The notes beneath the pieces were generated by a model. It did no database searches. It saw only the letters and a list, made by a program, of their open reading frames with translations, and was not told where the DNA came from. Of a DNA stretch of 12,913 bases, positions 6,405 to 12,549 are shown one piece after another (the first letter of the stretch is position 1; each line of letters opens with the position of its first letter). This DNA is from Bordetella parapertussis (GTDB lineage Bacteria > Pseudomonadota > Gammaproteobacteria > Burkholderiales > CAIKXV01): the NCBI GenBank assembly GCA_945877995.1, contig CAMDXD010000071.1, forward strand, positions 1-12,913, given 5' to 3'. The position numbers and the translations under genes were made by a program.

Positions 6405-8138
6405 GATCACCGGCACCAGCAGCCATGCTTCATGGCCGGGCCCGGCGTAGAGGGTGGTGCGCCCGGCGAACACCGGCCGCGGCCGGTCGCGTGGGTCATC
6501 GTGCAGGAACGGGCCGCAGCCCTTCAGTTCGTTCTTGAAGTTCGACAGCCGTGCGCCGGTCGCGGCCTGCCATTCGTAGTCGCGGCCACGCACGGTCAAT
6601 GCCAGGCGGTGGCCGGCCGGCACCACGATCGATGTCGGCCACAGTTCGATGTCGAGCGCGACCGGCGTCCCCGGCACCAGGGGCTCCGGCCGGTCGTGCA
6701 GGTGGTACGGCCGCCACTCGGTGGACAGCGCCGGATCGAGCCGGCGGTGCGAAGCCCGCAGCCAGCCCTGCGCAACCGGGGTATGCGGATCGATCGCGCC
6801 CATGAAGACGACCTCGCGCAGGTCGGGCGTAAACACGCGGAACACGGCGAACAGATCGGCATCGGTCGTCGTCGACGACACCCAGAGGCGCAGCGCAAGC
6901 GGGCCAGTGACTTCGGTGTCGTGCGCGCACGGCGCGGCCAGGAAAGTGATCCCGTCGCCCATCGCCTCGAACGTGCCGGTGGATACGCGCGCCGGCGGCT
7001 GCACCTCGAGCGTGCCCGCCGACGGATCGAGGTGCAGCCTGGTCCAGCGCGTGCGCGCGATCGGCCATTCCTGCTCCGCGCGTTCGACGAAGCGATCGAC
7101 ATGGCGCACCTGCAGCAGCACCGGCGGCATGCGGTCCTGCCCGTTGTCGGCGCCCTTCAGGAAGTGGTCGAAGAAGCGCAACTGCAGGCGCCGGCCATAG
7201 TCGGTGTAGAAATGCGTCCAGTGCTCCAGGCCGTGTGCCTCGAGCCACTTGTGCGGGGATGCCGCGCGCAGGAAGCCTTCGAAGTTGCCGCGCGGGTGCA
7301 GCCCCTGCCCGCCCCAGTTGGCGGCAGACAGGAAGGGCACCGTCACCCGGTCCCACCGGGGCGAGCGCGCGCGGTGCCAGTCATCGTCGCACGGATGCGC
7401 GAGGATCTCGTCGCCGAAGTTGCAGCGGTTCGCCGCGAGCTGTGCATCGGACAGGGTCTCGTCGCCGCACACCAGCGCGCCGGTCACCCGGCTGCGCGCG
7501 CCGCGCTCGCCGAGCCCGTACTGCACGGTCTTCACCTGCATGTCGTACCAGTTGGCCCAGAAGGTCGACAGGATGCCGCCGTGGTGCGTCATGTCGCGGT
7601 ACCAGTCGGCCGCGCCCTCCCAGATGCACATCGCGGCCAGGTGCGGTGGCTGCAGCGAAGCCACGTGCCACTGGTTGATCCCGAAGTAGGACACGCCGTT
7701 CAGTCCGACCTTGCCGTTCGACCAGGGCTGGACACCGGCCCACTCGATGCAATCGTGGAAGTCGCGCGTCTCGCGCGGGGAGAAGGGCTCGATGAACCCC
7801 GGTGAGCGGCCGGCGCCGCGGGAATCCACCCGCACGCAGGCGTAGCCCTCCGGCACCCATTTTTCGGGATCGACCACCTCCCAGTTCTGGTAGCGGTTGC
7901 TCGACCCGTGGGCGACATCCGGATGCTCGGCGACCATGCGCTGCCAGGCGCTCGGATAGCCTTCCTGGAAAGCCAGCCCCTTCGCATACGGGCCGTAGGT
8001 CAGCAGCACCGGCCACGGTCCGTCGGACAGGGGACAATACACATCCGCACGCAGCACGACGCCGTCGTCCATCGGGATCAGGACATCGAACGCGCAATGC
8101 ATGCCGTCGCGTACGGCGGCGCCTTCATTCGTTGCCAT
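6399..8138 (-). CDS. CocE/NonD family alpha/beta hydrolase (X-Pro dipeptidyl-peptidase-like)
   Basis: This 579-residue predicted hydrolase belongs to the S15/CocE family, whose members cleave esters or peptide-like bonds with a Ser-Asp-His triad. The nucleophile elbow is GVSYFGINQW with Ser150. The histidine region is GLEHWTHFYTDYG, with His306 or His309 as candidates. The C-terminal third (from about residue 350) has the beta-rich jelly-roll features of the XPD C-terminal domain, including PLALRLWVSSTTTDADLF and PAGHRLALTV. No signal peptide is seen, so it is probably cytosolic. ATG 8138 is chosen because GGGGGA lies 8 nt upstream; an ATG at 8198 and a GTG at 8222 in the same frame have no ribosome binding site. 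At the place where the family's catalytic Asp is expected, the sequence is NWGGQGLHPRGN (274-285) with no Asp. The natural substrate is unknown. Confidence 0.9.
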   Translation of the reverse strand: MATNEGAAVRDGMHCAFDVLIPMDDGVVLRADVYCPLSDGPWPVLLTYGPYAKGLAFQEGYPSAWQRMVAEHPDVAHGSSNRYQNWEVVDPEKWVPEGYACVRVDSRGAGRSPGFIEPFSPRETRDFHDCIEWAGVQPWSNGKVGLNGVSYFGINQWHVASLQPPHLAAMCIWEGAADWYRDMTHHGGILSTFWANWYDMQVKTVQYGLGERGARSRVTGALVCGDETLSDAQLAANRCNFGDEILAHPCDDDWHRARSPRWDRVTVPFLSAANWGGQGLHPRGNFEGFLRAASPHKWLEAHGLEHWTHFYTDYGRRLQLRFFDHFLKGADNGQDRMPPVLLQVRHVDRFVERAEQEWPIARTRWTRLHLDPSAGTLEVQPPARVSTGTFEAMGDGITFLAAPCAHDTEVTGPLALRLWVSSTTTDADLFAVFRVFTPDLREVVFMGAIDPHTPVAQGWLRASHRRLDPALSTEWRPYHLHDRPEPLVPGTPVALDIELWPTSIVVPAGHRLALTVRGRDYEWQAATGARLSNFKNELKGCGPFLHDDPRDRPRPVFAGRTTLYAGPGHEAWLLVPVIE

Positions 8139-8286
8139 CGGATATTCCCCCGGCTGCGTCGGCTCGCCGCGCTGCCTGCTGTTCGTCAATGCCTGCATGC
8201 CTGTGCGGATGTCCGCGCGCACCTAAATTGACGGCGGGCGCAAGCGGTGTCAAGTTCGTGCTCTTTCCACTGTGGAGGCAGACGCC
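8139..8286. promoter_or_regulatory. Divergent intergenic region between hydrolase and dehydrogenase genes
   Basis: This 148-bp region must hold the promoters for both directions. On the + strand TTGACG (8228-8233) is a good -35 box; the best -10 is only TCAAGT (8250-8255, spacer 16). On the - strand TTGACG is read from 8189 to 8184, without a convincing -10. A short dyad GCGGA (8205-8209)/TCCGC (8212-8216) around a TG centre lies between the two -35 boxes and is a possible regulator site. No CDS or RNA gene is visible. Confidence 0.4.
8274..8278 (+). promoter_or_regulatory. Ribosome binding site that fixes a TTG start
   Basis: GGAGG lies 8 nt before TTG 8287, the ideal distance, while it would be inside the frame if the upstream GTG 8272 were used. 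It therefore decides the start of the dehydrogenase gene. Confidence 0.75.
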
Positions 8287-9171
8287 TTGAAGATCGGAAT
8301 CCTGGGTATCGGCCGCATGGGCGCGGCGATGGCAACCCGCCTGCTCGGCCTCGGCCATGAAGTGTTCGTGTGGAACCGCTCGCCGGAGAAGGCGCAGGCC
8401 CTGGTGGCCGCCGGTGCGAAGGTGTGCACGACCCCGCGCGCGCTGGCCGAGGCGAGCGAGGCCATCCTCAGCATCGTGGCCGACGCGAAGGCCGTCGAGG
8501 CCACCTACTTCGGTGCATCGGGCGCGGCCGCAGGCAGCCTGGCCGGCAAGCTGGTGATCGAGATGAGCACGCTGCGGCCGGAGACCCAGCGCAGCCTCGC
8601 CGAACGACTGAAGGCGACGGGCGCGGCAGTGATCGAATGCCCCGTAGGCGGCACCACCGGCCCCGCGCGCGACGGCAAGCTCCTCGGCTTCGCCGGTGGC
8701 AGCGATGAAGACTTCGCACGCGCGAAGCCGCTGCTCGACCAGCTCTGCCGGCGGGTAGAGCACATCGGCCCGGCCGGCGCCGGGGCAAGCATGAAGCTGG
8801 CGATCAACCTGCCGCTGCTGGTCTACTGGCAGGCACTCGGCGAGGCGCTGACGCTGATCAAGCCGCTGGGCCTGGACCCGGCAAGGATCATGGACATCCT
8901 CGCCGACACCTCCGGCGGACCGAACGTGCTCAAGGTACGCGGCCCCACCATCGCACGGGCGATGGCCGGCGGCGACACCGGGCCGGTCACCTTCGATGTC
9001 GACCTGATCCGCAAGGACCTGCAAACGATGATCGACGAAGCCGGATCGCTCGGGGCGACCCTGCCGGTGACCCAGCGCGCCCTCGACGTGTTCGACGAAG
9101 CCTCGAAGGAAGGCATGGGTGGTGCCGATGCAGTGGCCCTGCCGGTGCGCTGGATGAAGCGCGCGGGATGA
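8287..9171 (+). CDS. Beta-hydroxyacid dehydrogenase, 3-hydroxyisobutyrate dehydrogenase family
   Basis: This 294-residue cytosolic enzyme belongs to the family of 3-hydroxyisobutyrate and tartronate semialdehyde reductases, which interconvert a beta-hydroxyacid and its semialdehyde with NAD(P). It has the N-terminal Rossmann motif GIGRMG (residues 7-12), an ECPVGG segment (117-122) where the family has the substrate-binding DAPVSGG, and the catalytic GAGASMKLAIN segment with Lys170 and Asn174. DLIRKDL near residue 240 is the cofactor-side motif of the C-terminal helical domain. Length is normal. The start is TTG 8287. The Ser of the DAPVSGG motif, which usually holds the substrate carboxylate, is Gly here, so substrate may differ from 3-hydroxyisobutyrate. 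It is followed by a hairpin and then the amidohydrolase gene on the same strand, 67 bp away, suggesting one transcript. Confidence 0.9.
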   Translation: MKIGILGIGRMGAAMATRLLGLGHEVFVWNRSPEKAQALVAAGAKVCTTPRALAEASEAILSIVADAKAVEATYFGASGAAAGSLAGKLVIEMSTLRPETQRSLAERLKATGAAVIECPVGGTTGPARDGKLLGFAGGSDEDFARAKPLLDQLCRRVEHIGPAGAGASMKLAINLPLLVYWQALGEALTLIKPLGLDPARIMDILADTSGGPNVLKVRGPTIARAMAGGDTGPVTFDVDLIRKDLQTMIDEAGSLGATLPVTQRALDVFDEASKEGMGGADAVALPVRWMKRAG

Positions 9172-9175
9172 CACA

Positions 9176-9196
9176 GGCGCGGCTGCCGGCCGCGCC
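9176..9196 (+). other. Intergenic stem-loop between dehydrogenase and amidohydrolase genes
   Basis: GGCGCGGC (9176-9183) and GCCGCGCC (9189-9196) form a perfect 8-bp stem with a 5-nt loop, starting 5 nt after the dehydrogenase stop. No T-run follows, so it is more likely an mRNA-stability or partial-termination hairpin inside an operon than a full terminator. Confidence 0.45.
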
Positions 9197-9226
9197 GTAC
9201 ACAACGACAGCCCGGAACGGGCAACG

Positions 9227-9231
9227 AGGAG
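9227..9231 (+). promoter_or_regulatory. Ribosome binding site that fixes the amidohydrolase start
   Basis: AGGAG lies 7 nt before ATG 9239 but only 1 nt before the in-frame GTG 9233, so ATG 9239 is the start. Confidence 0.8.
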
Positions 9232-9238
9232 AGTGGCG

Positions 9239-10072
9239 ATGCTGATCGTCGATTCGCAGGTACACATCTGGGGCGCCGACACACCGGAACGCCCCTGGCC
9301 GAAGCGCGCCGAGGCACAGCGGCCGATCCCGCTGGACCACACCGACCTGCTGCGCGAGATGGATGAAGCGGGCGTCGATCGCGTAGTGATCGTCCCCCCT
9401 TCCTGGGAGGGCGACCGCAACGACCTGGCGATCGCCGCCCACCTCGCGCACCCCACCCGGTTCGCGACGATGGGCCGCATCGACCCCCAGGACCCGGCCG
9501 TGCGCGGCACGCTCGCAGCGTGGCGCAGCCAGCCCGGCATGCTCGGCCTGCGTTTCACCTTCCACCTGCCGATGCTCGAGGCGCTCCTCACCGAAGGCCA
9601 CATGGACTGGGTCTGGGGCGAGGCGGAGAAGGCTGGCGTGCCGATCTACGTGCTGGTACCGCATCGGCTGGTGCCGGAAATAGACAAGGTCGCGGCGCGC
9701 TATCCGGGCCTGCGGCTGGTAATGGACCACTTCGGCCTGAACAGCAAGCAGCGCGACGCCGAGGCGTTCGCCGACTTCGACAAGCTGCTGGCGATCGCGA
9801 AGCGCCCGAACGTCGCTGCGAAGGCCAGCGCGCTGCCTTGCTACACCAACGACAGCTACCCATACCGCTCGCTGCACGGCCACCTTCGGCGCGCCTACGA
9901 TGCGTTCGGGCCGAAGCGGCTGTTCTGGGGCACCGACCTGTCCCGTTCGCCGATCGCGTACCGGCAGCATGTGACGATGTTCATCGACGAGATCCCCTGG
10001 CTGTCGGCATCGGACAAGGAATCGATCATGGGCCGCGGCGTCTGCGAATGGATCGGCTGGCCAATGCCCTGA
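9239..10072 (+). CDS. TIM-barrel amidohydrolase (Amidohydro_2, COG3618-like)
   Basis: This 277-residue cytosolic protein belongs to the amidohydrolase-2 group, which includes lactonases, 2-pyrone-4,6-dicarboxylate hydrolase and ACMSD-like decarboxylases. The first strand reads VDSQVHIW, with His9 kept and Gln7 in the place of the first His of the usual HxH. Later candidates for active-site or metal residues are His142 (VPHRLV), His164 (MDHFG) and Asp233 (FWGTDLSRS), the last being the conserved Asp of strand 8. The conserved DEAGVDRVVIVPPSWEGDR-like region after the first helix is typical of the COG3618 style. Length is normal. It follows the dehydrogenase on the same strand and meets the flavoprotein gene head-on with a 13-bp gap. 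It probably opens a ring or hydrolyses a lactone in the same pathway as the dehydrogenase, but the substrate is not evident. Confidence 0.88.
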   Translation: MLIVDSQVHIWGADTPERPWPKRAEAQRPIPLDHTDLLREMDEAGVDRVVIVPPSWEGDRNDLAIAAHLAHPTRFATMGRIDPQDPAVRGTLAAWRSQPGMLGLRFTFHLPMLEALLTEGHMDWVWGEAEKAGVPIYVLVPHRLVPEIDKVAARYPGLRLVMDHFGLNSKQRDAEAFADFDKLLAIAKRPNVAAKASALPCYTNDSYPYRSLHGHLRRAYDAFGPKRLFWGTDLSRSPIAYRQHVTMFIDEIPWLSASDKESIMGRGVCEWIGWPMP

Positions 10073-10092
10073 GGGCTCGCAGCGATCAGGGC
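10066..10092. terminator. Dyad spanning two convergent stop codons (candidate bidirectional terminator)
   Basis: GCCCTGA (10066-10072) and TCAGGGC (10086-10092) are perfect 7-bp inverted arms around a 13-nt loop. Each arm contains the TGA stop of one of the two convergent genes. No T-run is present, so strength as a terminator is doubtful. Confidence 0.35.
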
Positions 10093-11435
10093 CTGCTGTC
10101 GAGGAACCGGTACCAGTAGAACAGCGCGCGCTGCGGGATGCGCATCAGGCGATGCAGCGGAAAGGGCCGCACCGGATGCCCGGCGGCCTCGATCGCCGGC
10201 TCGGCCGCATCGCCGGCGATCCGTGCCGCGATCAGCCGGCCGGCGTAGAGCGACAGCGACACGCCGCTGCCCTGGTAGCCGACCGCATAGTGAACGGTCG
10301 AGTCGTCTGCCGCGCAGCGGATGCGCGGCAGGAAGTCGCGCGTGAACGCGACCCATCCATGCCAGTCGTGTTCGATGCCGATGCCGTCGAGCGACGGATA
10401 CTTGGCGATCAGTTCCCGGTACAGGTAGTCGCGGTGGCTCGCCGTGCGGCCCGGGGTGTCGGCGATCAGCCCGCGCCCTCCGAACAGGATGCGCCGGTCG
10501 GGAAGCCGCCGCCAGTAGAACATCAGCTTGCGTGCGTCGGTCAGCACATGACCGGTGACGAAGTTCGAACTCGCCACCTCGGCATCGGTCATCGGCCGGG
10601 TCACGATGATGTGCGAGAGGATCGGCATCATCGCGGCGTTCAGGTCACGGTGCAGCCCGGGCGGCGTATAGCCGTTGGTACCGATCACGACCTGCGCGGC
10701 GCGCACCGTCCCGTGGGGCGTTGACAGCACATGGGTCGCGCCGTCCTTGCGCCAGCCGGTGACCGGACTGGAAGCGTGCACCACCGCGCCGGCGGCACGC
10801 GCCATGCGCAGCACGCCGGCGGCGAGCTTGAGCGGATGCAGCGCCAGCGCATCCGGTATGCGCAGCGCGCCGAACGACTGCGCGCCGCCCAGGTGGTCGC
10901 GCTGCAGGGTCCGGGCATCGATGAACTCGGCCGGATAGTCGAGTTCGCGCTGCATCAGCCGGGCTTCAGCCGCCAGCGCCGCGGCACGGCCCGGCTTCGG
11001 CGCAACCTTCAGGTAGCCAGCCTCGGACGCATCGCAATCGATGCCACCCTCGCGGATCATCTGCCGGACGTTGTCGAGCGAGGCCTTCGTATGCCCGAAC
11101 AGCACCTTCGCCCCGGGCAGGCCGAAGCGCGACACCATGTCGCTGAACGACAGGCGTCCGAATGCCATGCGCGCGAAGCCGCCGTTGCGCCCGCTGCAGC
11201 CCCAGCCGGGACGGTTCGCCTCCAGCACGGTGACGCGGTGGCCGCGCCGCGCGAGGTGCAATGCGGTCGACAGCCCCGTGTAGCCGCCGCCGATCACCGC
11301 GACCTCGGTATCCAGCGCCGCGGGTGCCGGGCCATCGTCGGCCGGCAGCGGACCGGCGGTGTCGAGCCAGTATGACGCGGGATGCGCCAAGCCGGAGCCC
11401 GGGCCGTCGGCGAAGATCGGATCGTACGGGATCAT
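10086..11435 (-). CDS. FAD-dependent oxidoreductase, DAO family (PuuB/amino-acid oxidase-like)
   Basis: This 449-residue flavoprotein belongs to the D-amino acid oxidase/glycine oxidase family and resembles gamma-glutamylputrescine oxidase (PuuB). These enzymes oxidise amines or amino acids to imines. The N-terminus has a SYWLDTAG segment (residues 21-28) and the dinucleotide motif GGGYTG (49-54), with Glu72 at the end of the second strand for ribose. GCSGRNGG (79-86) is the isoalloxazine-contacting stretch, and the late GYQGSGVSLSLYAGRL segment closes the FAD site. The protein is full length and cytosolic. ATG 11435 is used although the ribosome binding site is weak. It lies 34 bp downstream of the ApbA-like gene on the same strand, consistent with an operon. 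Whether it acts as oxidase or dehydrogenase, and on which amine, cannot be decided. No glutamylputrescine pathway partner gene (puuA, puuD) is in the window. Confidence 0.88.
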   Translation of the reverse strand: MIPYDPIFADGPGSGLAHPASYWLDTAGPLPADDGPAPAALDTEVAVIGGGYTGLSTALHLARRGHRVTVLEANRPGWGCSGRNGGFARMAFGRLSFSDMVSRFGLPGAKVLFGHTKASLDNVRQMIREGGIDCDASEAGYLKVAPKPGRAAALAAEARLMQRELDYPAEFIDARTLQRDHLGGAQSFGALRIPDALALHPLKLAAGVLRMARAAGAVVHASSPVTGWRKDGATHVLSTPHGTVRAAQVVIGTNGYTPPGLHRDLNAAMMPILSHIIVTRPMTDAEVASSNFVTGHVLTDARKLMFYWRRLPDRRILFGGRGLIADTPGRTASHRDYLYRELIAKYPSLDGIGIEHDWHGWVAFTRDFLPRIRCAADDSTVHYAVGYQGSGVSLSLYAGRLIAARIAGDAAEPAIEAAGHPVRPFPLHRLMRIPQRALFYWYRFLDSRP

Positions 11436-11469
11436 CGTCGCTCGCCGCGGCGTGGCCTGCAGGCGCGCC

Positions 11470-12405
11470 TCACGGCAGGCGGCCTGCCACGCGCCGCGCC
11501 TGGTACGTCATGCAGTGCGTATAGGCGACGGTGTGCAGCGTATCGTCCAACCCGAATGCCCTGCAGCGCTCGAGCATGAAGCCGAGGATGTGCTCGGCCT
11601 CGATCGGCCCACCTCGCTCGATGTCGCGCGCCATCGATGCGCTGTAGGCTGCATCGCGGTTGCCGAACAGCGCCCGGAACTCGTCGATGAAGCCCTGCTT
11701 TGGCGCGCAGCCGGCACGCGTCGCGATCTCGATGTTCAGGTCGAAGAACGTATTGAGCAGCCGCGTGCCATCGGGCGTACGGGCGATCTCGCCGACGCTG
11801 CCGCGCATCAGGCAGGTCATCCCGGCCACCGTGGACAGGTGGACCAGCTTGATCCAGAGATCGTGGCGGATGTCGGACGAGACGGTGGCAACGACCGAGG
11901 TACGGTCGAACAGGGCCTTCAGTTGCGCGACGCGTTCGGATGCGTGTCCGTCGAGTTCGCCGAACGTGATGTAGCGCCAGTCGTTCAGGTGCTTCACCAC
12001 GCCCTCCGGGCTCAGCGTGGCCTGGATCTTCGCCAGCCCGCCGATCACCCGCTCCGCACCGAACTCGGAAACCAGTCGGTCGACATGCGCATAGCCGTTG
12101 AGCAGCGGCAGTATCGCGGTACCCGGTCCGATCGCCGGGCGCACCGCCTCGATGGCCGCATCGAGGTCGTAGGCCTTGCTGGTGAGCAGCACGAGGTCGT
12201 AGGCCTTCGTGGGGTCGGCCGCGGTGACCGCATCGACCTTCAGCCGCGCATCGCCGCAGGCGGGGCTTTCGATCACCAGCCCGTCGCGCGCGAGCTGCGC
12301 CAGCCGGCGGTCTCGATCGAGGAAGGTGACATCGGCGCCCGCCTCGACCAGCCGTCCGCCGTAATAGCCACCGACCGCACCTGCACCCAACACGAAAATA
12401 TTCAC
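11470..12405 (-). CDS. 2-dehydropantoate 2-reductase (ApbA/PanE) family protein
   Basis: This 311-residue protein has an N-terminal Rossmann domain with LGAGAVGGYYGG (residues 6-17) for NADPH and a C-terminal helical domain. True PanE reduces ketopantoate to pantoate for vitamin B5 synthesis. The catalytic Lys is present as Lys186 in LWIKLVHLST. However, the Asn residues that normally follow it (K-L-x-x-N and the N of NPLTAL) are replaced by Leu and Ala. LLNGY keeps the usual NG. The substitutions, and the catabolic rather than pantothenate context, suggest a paralogous ketoacid reductase. GTG 12405 is preferred because GGAG lies 9 nt upstream; the GTG at 12432 would add 9 residues without support. 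It precedes the flavoprotein gene by 34 bp. Family is secure and true PanE activity is doubtful. Confidence 0.85.
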   Translation of the reverse strand: MNIFVLGAGAVGGYYGGRLVEAGADVTFLDRDRRLAQLARDGLVIESPACGDARLKVDAVTAADPTKAYDLVLLTSKAYDLDAAIEAVRPAIGPGTAILPLLNGYAHVDRLVSEFGAERVIGGLAKIQATLSPEGVVKHLNDWRYITFGELDGHASERVAQLKALFDRTSVVATVSSDIRHDLWIKLVHLSTVAGMTCLMRGSVGEIARTPDGTRLLNTFFDLNIEIATRAGCAPKQGFIDEFRALFGNRDAAYSASMARDIERGGPIEAEHILGFMLERCRAFGLDDTLHTVAYTHCMTYQARRVAGRLP

Positions 12406-12431
12406 GCCTGCTCGCTCCGTCGTCACGCCCA

Positions 12432-12462
12432 CTGGCCGTCTGCGGCGCGGCCAGCGACGGCC
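12432..12462 (-). other. Overlapping inverted repeats in the leader of the ApbA-like gene
   Basis: Two dyads overlap here and cannot form at the same time: CTGGCC (12432-12437) with GGCCAG (12449-12454), and GGCCGTC (12434-12440) with GACGGCC (12456-12462). They lie between a candidate promoter and the GTG start at 12405, so they could be an RNA switch-like attenuator or a double operator. No T-run or upstream leader peptide was seen. Confidence 0.35.
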
Positions 12463-12478
12463 GCGCGCCCCGGTGCCG

Positions 12479-12507
12479 ATCTTACGGGGTCCGGCAGTCG
12501 AAGTCAG
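12479..12507 (-). promoter_or_regulatory. Putative promoter for the ApbA-like and flavoprotein genes
   Basis: Read on the - strand, CTGACT (12507-12502) and TAAGAT (12484-12479) are 17 bp apart and resemble sigma-70 boxes. The leader before GTG 12405 would be about 65-70 nt and would contain the overlapping dyads. The match is moderate. Confidence 0.35.
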
Positions 12508-12526
12508 GCATGCGTGCAGACGGCAA

Positions 12527-12540
12527 CGGGCGCCCGCCCG
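12527..12540 (-). terminator. Weak hairpin just after the carboxymuconolactone decarboxylase-family gene
   Basis: CGGGC (12527-12531) and GCCCG (12536-12540) form a 5-bp stem with a 4-nt loop, beginning 9 nt after the gene's stop on the - strand. There is no T-run. It may partly separate this gene from the next. Confidence 0.25.
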
Positions 12541-12549
12541 CAGTCGGGC

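Noticed and set aside
5570..6538. 322-residue + strand frame over the end of the binding-protein gene and the GST gene
   Set aside because: It overlaps the binding protein in another frame, runs antisense to a clear GST, and its repeated Arg-Phe-Ile end only reflects the 9-bp repeat.
6432..7805. 457-residue open frame on the + strand opposite the CocE-type hydrolase
   Set aside because: It has no motif or start signal and is antisense to a gene with a clear nucleophile elbow and C-terminal domain.
8125..9970. Long - strand frames opposite the dehydrogenase and amidohydrolase genes
   Set aside because: They lack family features, while the + strand frames have conserved motifs and good ribosome binding sites.
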